DNA of 64,000 bases from Pseudomonadota bacterium. GTDB lineage: Bacteria > Pseudomonadota > Gammaproteobacteria > Burkholderiales > Burkholderiaceae_C. Under the pieces are notes generated by a model. It was not told the origin of the DNA, did not search any database, and worked only from the letters and a program-made list of their open reading frames with translations. Positions 15,936 through 24,916 of the stretch are shown here, piece after piece. Position 1 is the first letter of the stretch. Each line of letters begins with the position of its first letter. The stretch spans positions 1 through 64,000 of the forward strand of contig JAJZAQ010000001.1 of NCBI GenBank assembly GCA_021799355.1, in the 5' to 3' direction. The position numbers and the translations under genes were made by a program.

Positions 15936-16085
15936 ATGACATCGATTTTAACCGCCGTTGTCGCGTTTTTGCTGGCCGTTGCCGCCCTGATCGCCGCCAT
16001 TGCCGGCAACATCGGTGCAGGCATCGCGCTGTTCGCATTGGCCGCCACCATCGGCGGGGCCGTGGCCGCAGGAGCCGCAGCATGA
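15936..16085 (+). CDS. Small two-span membrane protein
   Basis: 49 residues from ATG 15936 (AAGGAG 9 nt upstream). Two hydrophobic segments (about 3-22 and 25-45) separated by AGNIG. It overlaps the next gene by ATGA. No family recognised; small membrane proteins of this kind include holin-like and toxin-like peptides, but no evidence favours either. Confidence 0.6.
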   Translation: MTSILTAVVAFLLAVAALIAAIAGNIGAGIALFALAATIGGAVAAGAAA

Positions 16086-16375
16086 AGCCGGAAATCATCG
16101 CGATGAGCCGCCTGCGCGGGGAGTTTTCAGACCCGCGCAAAGCGGTTTACTTCGACCTGCGCATCGGCCCGGCCACGGTGCAGGCGGCATGGGACGCGCA
16201 TGGCGGATGGCGCGTGGAGCAGACCTTCGCGCCCAAGCCCATGACCGCCGCCGACCTGGCACGGCGGCTCGGCATCGACGAGGCCGCAGCCTCCGCACTA
16301 CTGGCCGAAGCCGCCGCGCTTTGCGAGCGCGAGTATTGGCGGCTTTTCCCGCCCCGACTGCGCGCCGTCGCGTGA
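16082..16375 (+). CDS. Hypothetical protein, coupled to small membrane protein
   Basis: 97 residues from ATG 16082, overlapping the preceding stop by ATGA. The C-terminal part (AADLARRLGIDEAAASALLA) looks like a small HTH. No family recognised. It ends just before a large hairpin that separates it from the convergent integrase gene. Confidence 0.58.
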   Translation: MKPEIIAMSRLRGEFSDPRKAVYFDLRIGPATVQAAWDAHGGWRVEQTFAPKPMTAADLARRLGIDEAAASALLAEAAALCEREYWRLFPPRLRAVA

Positions 16376-16440
16376 CCTCTTTCCCCCCATGCCCCATCCT
16401 CCACCGCGAGCAGGGCATCGGGCAAGGGGGGAAGAAGAGG
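16376..16440. terminator. Bidirectional hairpin between convergent genes
   Basis: Arms at 16376-16394 (CCTCTTTCCCCCCATGCCC) and 16420-16440 pair with a small bulge and one mismatch. It lies between the stops of the 16082 gene and the integrase, so it can end both transcripts. T-runs are short, so efficiency is uncertain. Confidence 0.6.
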
Positions 16441-16450
16441 CGCTTCCGCT

Positions 16451-17497
16451 TCACCCGAGCTTTTGCGCGAGCTTCGCTGCCTCGATGTGCGTATACCGCT
16501 TGAGCATGGACAGGCTTTTGTGGCCCGTCATGCTCGCCACTTCCATGATGCCCAGGCCCTTCTCGAAAAGCCGGCTTGTGGCCTCATGCCGCAGGTCGTG
16601 AAAGCGCAGATCGGCCAGAAACGCCGGGTCGGGCTTGACCCCTTTCTCGGCACAATCGGCCTCATACAAGGCGCGGGCGCGCACCTTGCAGCGTGCCCAC
16701 GTCTTTTCGAACGAATCCTTGTTCTGCCAGCCGAACACCCGGCCATCGAGCCGCCGCGGCAGACTTTGCAGCGCCGCCACCGCCGCACTCGACAGGGCCA
16801 CCGTGCGGGCTTCACCGTTTTTGGTGCGGGGCAGATGCGCCGTGCGAGCCTTGAGGTCGATATGCCGCCACTCCAGCGCCAGCAGTTCACCCAAGCGCAT
16901 GCTGGTCTCGACCGCTAAGGTGATGATCTGCGGCAGTCCGACGACTTGCGAGCGGGCCTGCGCAGCCGCGCGCAAGAGATAGTCCAACTCGCCAGGCTTG
17001 AGCCGCCGATCCCGCGCATTGTTACGAGCAGGCTTGCGAACCGCGCGAACCGGATTGCCCTGCGGCAAGTCGATGGAAAGCTCCTGCTCGGCATAGCGGA
17101 AGATGCCCGACAGCGCCGCAAGAAAATGCACGACCGATTGCGCGGCATACCCCTGCGCGAGCAACTCATCGCGCCAAACCGCCACATCGACGCTGCGCAC
17201 ATTGGCAAGGGAATACGCACCGAACCGCTCGACAGCCCGGCGCACCATCGCCGCCGCGCTGTGGTCACGCTTGTGTGCCGTGACCTGCTCGGCATAGCGC
17301 GCAGCCACCTCAGCCACCGTCACCCGCTGCGCATCCTGACGGAGCGCGGCGATGTTCCCCCGCTGCAATTCCCGCTCGACCTCACGCGCCCAGGCTTCCG
17401 CATCGGCCTTGAGGTCGAACGTGCGAGAAATGGACGGCATGCCCTTGCGCCGCACCTGCGCGAGCCACCCGTTTTTGCGCTGCTCGATGTAGGCCAT
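16451..17497 (-). CDS. int: Tyrosine integrase of the element
   Basis: 348 residues from ATG 17497 (MAYIEQRKNGW), preferred over an upstream in-frame start because most tRNA-site integrases begin with this AP2-like beta-strand domain. Catalytic residues are visible: Arg in SMRLGELLALEW, His-x-x-Arg in HDLRHEATS, His in GHKS, and the nucleophilic Tyr in YTHIEA near the C-terminus. The N-terminal arm-binding domain likely reads the ATTCCCAC repeats at both ends. It is transcribed leftward, away from the right junction. Confidence 0.93.
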   Translation of the reverse strand: MAYIEQRKNGWLAQVRRKGMPSISRTFDLKADAEAWAREVERELQRGNIAALRQDAQRVTVAEVAARYAEQVTAHKRDHSAAAMVRRAVERFGAYSLANVRSVDVAVWRDELLAQGYAAQSVVHFLAALSGIFRYAEQELSIDLPQGNPVRAVRKPARNNARDRRLKPGELDYLLRAAAQARSQVVGLPQIITLAVETSMRLGELLALEWRHIDLKARTAHLPRTKNGEARTVALSSAAVAALQSLPRRLDGRVFGWQNKDSFEKTWARCKVRARALYEADCAEKGVKPDPAFLADLRFHDLRHEATSRLFEKGLGIMEVASMTGHKSLSMLKRYTHIEAAKLAQKLG

Positions 17498-17509
17498 CCC
17501 GAACCCCCG

Positions 17510-17528
17510 ATTCCCACTGTATTCCCAC
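17510..17528. repeat. ATTCCCAC repeats, putative integrase arm sites (right)
   Basis: Two direct copies at 17510 and 17521, 11 bp apart, between the integrase start and the right core. They match the four copies near the left end and may also let integrase repress its own promoter. Confidence 0.58.
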
Positions 17529-17594
17529 AAATGCGCCCGACGACACCGCACAAATCCAGTATTCATGCGGGTTGCAGCGCGATGTTATTATAGA

Positions 17595-17640
17595 ATGGGG
17601 TGCAGGGGGTCGGAAGTTCGAATCTTCTCGCCCCGACCAA
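17595..17640 (+). repeat. attR: right copy of the tRNA 3'-half repeat
   Basis: Repeats the tRNA-Pro 3' half with T-arm GGAAG/CTTCT in place of GGAGG/CCTCT. No 5' half is present, so it is not a tRNA gene. As the junction distal to the tRNA 5' half, it should hold the original chromosomal 3' end. Confidence 0.92.
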
Positions 17641-17656
17641 AAAAGCAAAAAACCAG

Positions 17657-17689
17657 AAAAAGCCCACATGCGAAGCAGTGGGCTTTTTT
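17657..17689. terminator. Bidirectional terminator (original tRNA / putA)
   Basis: AAAAAGCCCAC/GTGGGCTTTTT stem with a 10-nt loop. The A-tract and T-tract make it work in both directions. It probably ended the tRNA-Pro transcript before insertion and still ends putA from the other side. Confidence 0.85.
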
Positions 17690-17739
17690 ATTGCATCGGC
17701 ACGGCCTGTTCAACGCAGACGCGGCGGCCATTGTCGTGG

Positions 17740-20700
17740 CTATCCGATGGTCATCAGGCTGGCGTTGCCGCCGGCGGCTGCGGTGTTCACGCTCACCGAC
17801 TGCTCATCGAGCAGAAGTTCCAGCGGATAGTCGGCAGTTTCCCGGTGATCGATCGGCAGTGCGTGGACGACGATCACGGCATGGGTGTATCGGGTCACAT
17901 CAAGCAGCAGCGCCTGCAGCCCCGCCGGGTCGCCGTCGTAGAGCGCCGCGGCGGGTTGGTCTTCCGCGGTGATTTCGCGCACCCAGCGATGCAAAGCGGC
18001 AGGAATGGCCTGCATGATTTCCCCTGCTGGCTTGCCGCTGAGCAGCGCGGTATTGCCGCAGGCCAGCGCGGCGCCGATTTGCCGCACCAGGCTGTGCGTG
18101 TCGTCGGCACGGCAGAGCAGGGCGCCTTTGGGGCGAAGCTGGTAGCGGTTGGATTCACCGACCGGGCCGGCCAGCTCCTGCGCCTGTGTGGACGGGGCAC
18201 ACTCGGCGTAGCGCTGCATCGGCTGCGGGTCGATGCCTGCGGCTTCAAGCGCCTGCATCACGTCGGTGAACGCTTGGCCGGCCGCAGTGCAGGGGAGGAA
18301 CGGTGCGCAGGTCGGTTTGAGCAGGCGGCGCAAATACAGTGGCCCTCCGGCTTTCGGGCCGGTTCCCGACAGGCCATGGCCGCCGAAGGGTTGGACGCCG
18401 ATGACGGCGCCGATCATGTTGCGGTTGACGTAGATGTTGCCCGCACGGATGCGTTCCTGGGCGCGGGCGATGGTTTCGTCGATACGGCTGTGAATGCCGA
18501 AGGTCAAGCCGTAGCCCAGCGCGTTGACCGCGTCGATCGCCGCGTCCAACGCGTCGCTGCGGTAACGCACGATGTGCAGCACCGGGCCGAAGACTTCGCG
18601 GCCGAGCACGCCGACCTCGGGGATTTCGATCACCGTCGGCGCGAGGAAATGACCGTGAAGGGTGTCTGCAGGCAGCGGTGGCGCGAACACCGCATACCCT
18701 TTACTGCGCATGGCGTCGATGTGCGCCGCCACGGTCTCGCGTGCTTCGCTGCTGATGAGCGGGCCGACGTCCGTGTCGAGCCGATCGGGGCGGCCGATAC
18801 GCAATTCGTCCATCGCGCCGCGCAGCATGGTCAGCAGGCGATCGGCGGCTTCTTCCTGCACCAGCAGAATGCGCAGCGCGGAGCAGCGCTGCCCCGCGGA
18901 ATCGAACGCGGAGGACAGGATGTCGCTGACGGCCTGCTCGGGCAGCGCCGACGAGTCGACGACCATAGCGTTTTGCCCACCGGTCTCGGCGATGAATGGA
19001 ATGGGCAGCCCCTGCGGGTCCAGCCGCTGCGCCAGTTGCGTCTGAATCAGCCGCGCGACCTCGGTCGATCCGGTGAACACCACGCCGCGCACGCGCGGGT
19101 CGGCGACGAGGGCCGCGCCGATGCGCCCATCCCCGGGGAGAAGCTGCAGTGCGCCTGCGGGCAGACCGGCGTCGATGAGCAAACTCGATGCGGCATAGGC
19201 GATGAGCGGCGTCTGCTCGGCGGGTTTGGCCAAGACGACGTTACCGGCAGCTAGCGCTGCGGCGATTTGGCCGATGAAAATCGCCAGCGGAAAATTCCAC
19301 GGGCTGATTGCCACCACCGGCCCGAGCGGGCGGTGTTCGGCGCCGTGCAGTCTGGAGTCGACCTGCGCGGCGTCGTAGCGCAGCGCGTCGATCGCCTCAC
19401 GCACTTCGCCGATGGCGGCAGGGATGGTGCGTCCGGCCTCGCGCACGATCAGCGCGACCAGATGCGGCAGCCGCGCCTCGATGGCGTCTGCGGCACGCCG
19501 CAGCACCGCGGCGCGCTCGTCGGGTGGAGTCGCCTGCCAGACCGAAGCGGCCTTGACTGCCAGAGCGACAGCGCGCTGGGCCACCTCGGGCGTGGCTTCG
19601 GTGACCTGGCCGACCACGTCGCGGCGATCCGCCGGGTTGCGCACCGCATGCGAAGGGCCGTCGGGCACCTCGCCGTCGGCCAGAATCGGCCGTGCATGCA
19701 AAGCCACCTCCAGGCTGGCAAGGCCGGCGGCGGCTAGCGAGGCCAGTCGCTGCTCGTTGCTCAGGTCCAGGCCGGCGGAGTTGTCGCGCGCTTCGCCGAA
19801 CAGGGCCCGCGGCAGGGCGATTTTGGGGTGCGGTGCACCCAATGGCTGGATGTTGCGGGCCAGCCGGACCGGGTCGGCGACGATGGCGTCGAGCGACAGC
19901 CGCGGATCGTTGATCTGGTGGACGAACGAGGTGTTGGCGCCGTTTTCCAGCAGTCGCCGCACCAGATAGGCCAACAAGGTTTCGTGCGTGCCCACGGGAG
20001 CGTAGATGCGGCAGGGACGGTTTAGCCCATTGGCGGCCACGACTTCCTCGTACAGCGGCTCGCCCATGCCATGCAGACACTGGAACTCGTATTGGCCGAG
20101 ATAAAAATTTTCCCCTGCCATCGCCAGAATCGCCGCGACCGTGTGCGCGTTGTGCGTGGCAAACTGGGCGAACACCGCCTGCGGCGCGGCCAGCAGCTTG
20201 CGCGCACACGCCAGGTACGACACATCGGTATGCACCTTGCGGGTGTAGACGGGAAAACCCTCCAGACCGTCGAGCTGCGCGCGCTTGATTTCCGAGTCCC
20301 AGTACGCGCCCTTGACCAGCCGCACCATCAGCCGGCGGTGCGAGCGCTGCGCCAGGTCGATCAGGTAATCGAGCACGAAGGGCGCGCGTTTTTGATAGGC
20401 CTGCACGACAAAACCAATGCCGTTCCACCCAGCCAGCGTCGGCTCGAAGCACAGGCTTTCGAGCAGATCGAGAGACAACTCCAGCCGGTCGGCCTCTTCG
20501 GCGTCGATGTTCAGCCCAATGTCGTATTGACGGGCCAGCCGGGTGAGATGCACCAGGCGCGGCAGCAGCTCGTGCATCACCCGCTGCCGTTGCGCCCGGC
20601 TGTAGCGCGGGTGCAGCGCCGAGAGCTTGATGGAAATGCCGGGGCCCTCGTAAATGCCGCGTCGCTGCGCCGACTTGCCAATGGCGTGGATGGCCTGTTC

Positions 20701-21579
20701 GTAGTCGTGCAGGTAGCGCTCGGCATCTGCTGCAGTCAGCGCGGCTTCGCCCAGCATGTCGTAGGAATGGCGGAAGCCCTTGGCCTCGGACTTGCGGCTG
20801 TTGGCCAGTGCCTCGCCGATGGTTTGGCCCAGGACGAATTGCTCGCCCATCAGCCGCATCGCCAGATTCACCCCGCCGCGCACCAGAGGTTCGCCGCCAC
20901 GCGCGAGCATGCGCGTGAGCAGGTTGGACAGCGACGTCTCGCTGCTCGTGGCCACCAGCCGTCCGGTGAGCAGCAGGCCCCAGGTGGCAGCGTTGACGAA
21001 CAGTGAACGGCCGCCGCCCAGGTGGCTTTGCCAGTCGGCCGAGCGCAGCTTGTCACGGATGAGGGCATCGCGTGTCGCGGTGTCCGGAATGCGCAGCAGG
21101 GCTTCGGCCAGGCACATCAGCGCAATGCCCTCCTGACTCGACAGGGCATATTCCTGCAACAGCGTCTCGACCAGTCCGCGTGACGGTTTGGCCCGCAGGC
21201 GTTCGGCGAGGTGTCGAGCCATTTGCTCTGCCGCCTGGGCCTGCGCCGGCGGCAGTTCGGCCTGCGCGATGAGCGCAGGCACGCAGTCGGGCTCGGGGCG
21301 GCGGTATGCCGCGGTGATCGCGGCGCGCAGCACGGTCTGCGGCTGCACATCCTGCGCCAGGTCGAGAAAGGGCACGACGGTTCCCGTCTGCGCCAGCGGC
21401 TCGTCCGGCGCGACGTCCTCTGCCGCGGATGGTGTGGTACCTGATTCGACGCGTTCCAGCCCCTGGAGGATCATGTCCTTGACCAGGGCGTGCGGTGAGC
21501 GGCTCTGCGCTTCGGCCGCCAGCCGGATGCGTTCACGGATGCGTTCGTCGACCTTGACACCGATTGTCCTCACCGCCAT
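17740..21579 (-). CDS. putA: Trifunctional PutA: proline dehydrogenase / P5C dehydrogenase
   Basis: 1279 residues from ATG 21579 (MAVRTIGVKVDE), chosen because this is the usual start of the DNA-binding domain. Order: ribbon-helix-helix (1-47), proline dehydrogenase barrel (~230-530), linker, then NAD-dependent aldehyde dehydrogenase (~610-1080) with active-site Cys in GQRCSALR and Glu in IAETGGQN. A C-terminal conserved domain ends the protein. It oxidises proline to glutamate at the membrane and represses put genes when proline is absent. Divergent from livK. Confidence 0.95.
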   Translation of the reverse strand: MAVRTIGVKVDERIRERIRLAAEAQSRSPHALVKDMILQGLERVESGTTPSAAEDVAPDEPLAQTGTVVPFLDLAQDVQPQTVLRAAITAAYRRPEPDCVPALIAQAELPPAQAQAAEQMARHLAERLRAKPSRGLVETLLQEYALSSQEGIALMCLAEALLRIPDTATRDALIRDKLRSADWQSHLGGGRSLFVNAATWGLLLTGRLVATSSETSLSNLLTRMLARGGEPLVRGGVNLAMRLMGEQFVLGQTIGEALANSRKSEAKGFRHSYDMLGEAALTAADAERYLHDYEQAIHAIGKSAQRRGIYEGPGISIKLSALHPRYSRAQRQRVMHELLPRLVHLTRLARQYDIGLNIDAEEADRLELSLDLLESLCFEPTLAGWNGIGFVVQAYQKRAPFVLDYLIDLAQRSHRRLMVRLVKGAYWDSEIKRAQLDGLEGFPVYTRKVHTDVSYLACARKLLAAPQAVFAQFATHNAHTVAAILAMAGENFYLGQYEFQCLHGMGEPLYEEVVAANGLNRPCRIYAPVGTHETLLAYLVRRLLENGANTSFVHQINDPRLSLDAIVADPVRLARNIQPLGAPHPKIALPRALFGEARDNSAGLDLSNEQRLASLAAAGLASLEVALHARPILADGEVPDGPSHAVRNPADRRDVVGQVTEATPEVAQRAVALAVKAASVWQATPPDERAAVLRRAADAIEARLPHLVALIVREAGRTIPAAIGEVREAIDALRYDAAQVDSRLHGAEHRPLGPVVAISPWNFPLAIFIGQIAAALAAGNVVLAKPAEQTPLIAYAASSLLIDAGLPAGALQLLPGDGRIGAALVADPRVRGVVFTGSTEVARLIQTQLAQRLDPQGLPIPFIAETGGQNAMVVDSSALPEQAVSDILSSAFDSAGQRCSALRILLVQEEAADRLLTMLRGAMDELRIGRPDRLDTDVGPLISSEARETVAAHIDAMRSKGYAVFAPPLPADTLHGHFLAPTVIEIPEVGVLGREVFGPVLHIVRYRSDALDAAIDAVNALGYGLTFGIHSRIDETIARAQERIRAGNIYVNRNMIGAVIGVQPFGGHGLSGTGPKAGGPLYLRRLLKPTCAPFLPCTAAGQAFTDVMQALEAAGIDPQPMQRYAECAPSTQAQELAGPVGESNRYQLRPKGALLCRADDTHSLVRQIGAALACGNTALLSGKPAGEIMQAIPAALHRWVREITAEDQPAAALYDGDPAGLQALLLDVTRYTHAVIVVHALPIDHRETADYPLELLLDEQSVSVNTAAAGGNASLMTIG

Positions 21580-21626
21580 GAGTTTGACCCGTTTGCAAAA
21601 AAGAGTAGAACTTTGAGTGTGCAAAA

Positions 21627-21679
21627 GGTTATACCTCAGACGCTGAAGGTTTTACCAGCATGCTGTGCTAGGTAAAACC
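21627..21679. promoter_or_regulatory. Operator-like repeats between putA and livK
   Basis: Three related nonamers: GGTTATACC (21627-21635), GGTTTTACC (21648-21656) and the inverted GGTAAAACC (21671-21679), spaced 21 and 23 bp, about two helical turns. AGCATGCT lies between the last two. TGCAAAA also occurs near 21593 and 21619. The divergent placement suggests a shared operator. PutA itself is one candidate ligand, though its known site in E. coli (GTTGCA-like) is different. Confidence 0.6.
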
Positions 21680-21831
21680 CGCATACACCTGTTCAGTCAA
21701 ACCGCTACGCTACGCCATACGTTTGCGACCCCGCTGCGTGTCAACAGGCCCACGCCCAGGTCGCCGTAGCGTGCAAACGCCCGCTGGGCCGTTGCCGACG
21801 AACGAACCGAGCCTGAACGACGGAGACTCTC

Positions 21832-22980
21832 ATGCACCCTTTGCGCAAATCGCTTCTCTCAGTTTTTCTGGCGGCTGGTGTGATGGCCGCCGGCAGTGCC
21901 GCGCAGGCGGCCACGCCGATCAAAATCGGCGTGCAGGCGCCGATCACCGGGCAATACGCGAATGAAGGGCAGGGGATCGCGGACGCGGTCAAACTGCTGG
22001 TGAAGCAGCAAAACGCCAAGGGCGGCTTGCTCGGCCATCCGCTCGAGGTCAAGGTGTGCGACGACCAGGGCGAGGCGGCGCCTGCGGCGATTTGTGCCCG
22101 GCAACTGGTCAACGACGGGGTGCTCGCCGTGATCGGCAGTTACACCAGCGGCGCTGCGCTTGCGGCGCAACCGATTTACGCCCGCGCCAACGTCATCCAG
22201 ACATCCGATGGCACCAGCGATGAGCTGACGGCACGCGGCTACAAAACGTTTTTCCGCAACGCTCCGCCCAATAGCGCCGAAGCGATTTTCACTGCAGGGT
22301 ACTTCAAGGCGGCTGGGTTGAACAAAATTGCCGTCATCACGGACCACTCCAGCTTTGCCACCGGTTTGGCCGATGCAGTCGTCGCTGACGCCAAGAAGGA
22401 AGGCATCGACGTGCTCGACAAGGCGTACATCAACGCCGGTTCGCAAAACTACACCCCGGTGTTGACCAAACTGGCGGCGATGAACCCGCAGGCCATTTAC
22501 TTCTCGGGGTATTACACCGACGGCGGGTTGATCAAGGCGCAAATGGCGCAACTGGGCATGAAGGCCAAATTCATCGGCGGCGATGCCAATCAGAATGTGG
22601 CGTTCGCCAAAATCGCCGGTAACGCTGCGGCAGGGGCGATCATCATCAATGTGCCGGCTCCCGAGGATTTGCCCTATCCTGCGGCGAAGGAATTTCTCGC
22701 CCAGTTCAAGGCCGCTTATGGGCATCAGCCGCCGAGCATTTTCACTCTGACCAACGCCGACGGCCTGCGGGCGATTCTCTACACCGCAGAAAAAATCAAA
22801 AGCGCCGATCCGGCAAAGCTGATTCCCGCCCTGCACGAACTCAAGGATTTCGAGGGTCTGACCGGGACGTTTTCGTGGAACGCCGTGGGCGAGCGCACGG
22901 GCAGTCCTTATGTGGCGTTCGAAGTCATGCCCGGTGGCGCCTACAAAATCATTTACCCGCCGAGCGCAACCGGCAAATGA
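21832..22980 (+). CDS. livK: Branched-chain amino acid binding protein (LivK)
   Basis: 382 residues with a signal peptide (~1-26, AQA) and a type I periplasmic binding fold (IKIGVQAPITGQYANEGQG). It begins the operon livK-livH-livM-livG-livF, which has the full set of ABC-transporter parts, so it captures leucine, isoleucine, valine or a related amino acid in the periplasm. Divergent from putA. Confidence 0.9.
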   Translation: MHPLRKSLLSVFLAAGVMAAGSAAQAATPIKIGVQAPITGQYANEGQGIADAVKLLVKQQNAKGGLLGHPLEVKVCDDQGEAAPAAICARQLVNDGVLAVIGSYTSGAALAAQPIYARANVIQTSDGTSDELTARGYKTFFRNAPPNSAEAIFTAGYFKAAGLNKIAVITDHSSFATGLADAVVADAKKEGIDVLDKAYINAGSQNYTPVLTKLAAMNPQAIYFSGYYTDGGLIKAQMAQLGMKAKFIGGDANQNVAFAKIAGNAAAGAIIINVPAPEDLPYPAAKEFLAQFKAAYGHQPPSIFTLTNADGLRAILYTAEKIKSADPAKLIPALHELKDFEGLTGTFSWNAVGERTGSPYVAFEVMPGGAYKIIYPPSATGK

Positions 22981-23003
22981 TCTGACGGTCTGGTGACGTC
23001 GCA

Positions 23004-23040
23004 GCCGCGAAGGCCGGCATTCCTCTGGGCCGGTCGCGGC
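23004..23040 (+). other. Intercistronic hairpin livK-livH
   Basis: GCCGCG (23004-23009) pairs with CGCGGC (23035-23040), with inner GGCC/GGCC pairing. Hairpins after the binding-protein gene often protect its mRNA and reduce read-through, giving more LivK than permease; that role is inferred. Confidence 0.55.
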
Positions 23041-23066
23041 GGCGCAGCACATCCAGGAGATCACCG

Positions 23067-23972
23067 ATGCTTGGTACGGTCGTTCAACAATTCGTCAACG
23101 GTCTGACCGTGGGCGGCATCTACGCGCTGATCGCCCTGGGCTACACCATGGTGTACGGTGTGCTGCGGCTGATCAACTTCGCCCACGGCGACCTGTGCAT
23201 CTTCGGTGCGTATGTCGGTCTGGTGGTGCTGGGTTCCGGGGCGGGCAGCGGGCATGCGCAGTTGCTGTGGCTCGGCGCGGCGTTCCTCGTGGCCGCGGTG
23301 GTGGTGGCAGCGGCGGGGGTGGTGCTCGAACTCACCGCCTACCGTCCCCTACGGCGCGCAGACCGGCTGTCCGCGGTGGTGTCGGCGCTGGGTGCCTCGC
23401 TGTTCATCGAAAACGGCATCATGTTGATCTGGGGCCCGCAACTGCGCGTGTTCCCGAGCAATCTGCTGCCGTCGATGCACTGGACGGCGCTGGGGGCACG
23501 CATCGATCTGGTGCAGGTCCTGATCATCGTCGGCTCGGCCGTGCTCATGGCGGTGCTGTACTGGTTCGTCCACCACACCCGCTATGGCACGGCGATGCGC
23601 GCCACGGCCAGCGACCAGGATGCCGCGCGGCTAATGGGAATCAACGTCAATCGGGTGATCCTCAGCGTGTTCCTCATCGGCCCGGCGATCGGCGCGATCG
23701 GCGGCTTGTTCATCGGGCTGTATTACCGGCAGGTGTACTTCACCATGGGATGGAATTACGGCCTGAGCGCATTCATCGCCGCGATCATCGGCGGCATTGG
23801 CAACATCCCCGGCGCGATGCTCGGCGGGGTGTTGCTGGGGCTGTTCAACGCCTTTGCCGCCGGGTTCATTTCGAGTTCGTGGCAGGAGGCCATCACCTTT
23901 GCGCTGCTGATCGGCATTTTGCTCGTCAGGCCCACTGGCCTGCTCGGCGAGCGGGTTGCGGAGAAGGTATGA
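23067..23972 (+). CDS. livH: Branched-chain amino acid permease LivH
   Basis: 301 residues, about eight membrane spans, with the LivH pattern (GLTVGGIYALIALGYTMVYG near the start, AFIAAIIGGIGNIPGAMLGG near the end). Its GGAGA ribosome site precedes ATG 23067. The stop overlaps livM by ATGA. Confidence 0.92.
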   Translation: MLGTVVQQFVNGLTVGGIYALIALGYTMVYGVLRLINFAHGDLCIFGAYVGLVVLGSGAGSGHAQLLWLGAAFLVAAVVVAAAGVVLELTAYRPLRRADRLSAVVSALGASLFIENGIMLIWGPQLRVFPSNLLPSMHWTALGARIDLVQVLIIVGSAVLMAVLYWFVHHTRYGTAMRATASDQDAARLMGINVNRVILSVFLIGPAIGAIGGLFIGLYYRQVYFTMGWNYGLSAFIAAIIGGIGNIPGAMLGGVLLGLFNAFAAGFISSSWQEAITFALLIGILLVRPTGLLGERVAEKV

Positions 23973-24916
23973 AGGCTGTGCTCGATTGGATCAACCGCCC
24001 GTGGATCGGCGCGGTGTTGTGGCTGGCGGGTTTGGCGGTTCCTCTGGCGCTCGATCAGACGTGGATCTTCATTGCTTCGCTGTTTGCCGTCTACGCCATC
24101 GTCGCGCTCAGCCAGGACATCGTGCTCGGCCGTGCCGGCATGTTCGACATGGGGCATGCGGTGTATTTCGGCATCGGCGCTTACGCCACGGCGATTCTCA
24201 ACACCCAGTTCAACTGGCCGATCCTGGCTACCTGGCCGGTGGCCGTGCTGCTGGCGGCCTTGGCAGGGGCGATATTGTCCGCGCCCATCGTCAAACTGCG
24301 TGGTGATTACCTGCTCGTGGTGACCATCGGCCTGAACGCCATTTTCGTGCTCGCGCTGAACAACAACCTGGCGCGGATGACCGGCGGGCCGGACGGCATT
24401 TTCGGCATCGGAGTGCCGAGTATTTTCCGCTGGCAACTGGCCAGCGCCTCGGCGCAGTTCTGGCTCGACTGGGTGGCGTTCGCCGTGACCCTGATCCTGA
24501 TCCACAACCTGGACCGCTCGCACCTCGGCCGCACGCTGTACTACATCAAGCACGATCAACTTGCGGCCACCACCATGGGCATCGATACCCGCGCGTACAA
24601 AGTGCTCGCGTTCGCGCTCAGCGCCGCACTGGCAGGGTTCGCCGGCACGCTGTTTGCGGCGTTGATGGCGGCTGTCAGTCCGGGGGCGTTCGTGTTCACC
24701 GAATCAGTCACCCTGTTTGCCATCGTCCTCGTCGGCGGCCAAGGGTCGATTCCGGGCGTGCTGCTGGGCACGGCGCTGATGTTCGTCGTGCCGCAGGCGT
24801 TCCGGCAGTTTGCCGAATACCGCTACTTCGTCTTCGGCATCGCGATGGTCGTGGTCATGGTGCTGCGGCCGCAGGGCATCTGGCCGCGCCGCCGTGGCGC
24901 CGGAGCAAAGGCATGA
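23969..24916 (+). CDS. livM: Branched-chain amino acid permease LivM
   Basis: 315 residues from ATG 23969, which overlaps the livH stop. About nine membrane spans with family motifs GRAGMFDMGHAVYFGIGAY and VLVGGQGSIPG. It pairs with LivH as the transmembrane channel. The stop overlaps livG by ATGA. Confidence 0.92.
   Translation: MKAVLDWINRPWIGAVLWLAGLAVPLALDQTWIFIASLFAVYAIVALSQDIVLGRAGMFDMGHAVYFGIGAYATAILNTQFNWPILATWPVAVLLAALAGAILSAPIVKLRGDYLLVVTIGLNAIFVLALNNNLARMTGGPDGIFGIGVPSIFRWQLASASAQFWLDWVAFAVTLILIHNLDRSHLGRTLYYIKHDQLAATTMGIDTRAYKVLAFALSAALAGFAGTLFAALMAAVSPGAFVFTESVTLFAIVLVGGQGSIPGVLLGTALMFVVPQAFRQFAEYRYFVFGIAMVVVMVLRPQGIWPRRRGAGAKA

Noticed and set aside
15052-16140. Long minus-strand frame of 362 codons
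   Set aside because: Arg/Pro-rich shadow over two real plus-strand genes and a gap, with no ribosome site.
17595-17640. Second tRNA-Pro gene
   Set aside because: Only the 3' half from the anticodon loop onward is present; there is no D-arm or 5' acceptor strand.
17572-19254. Plus-strand frame of 560 codons opposite putA
   Set aside because: Antisense shadow in high-GC DNA; composition is non-protein-like and putA is intact on the other strand.
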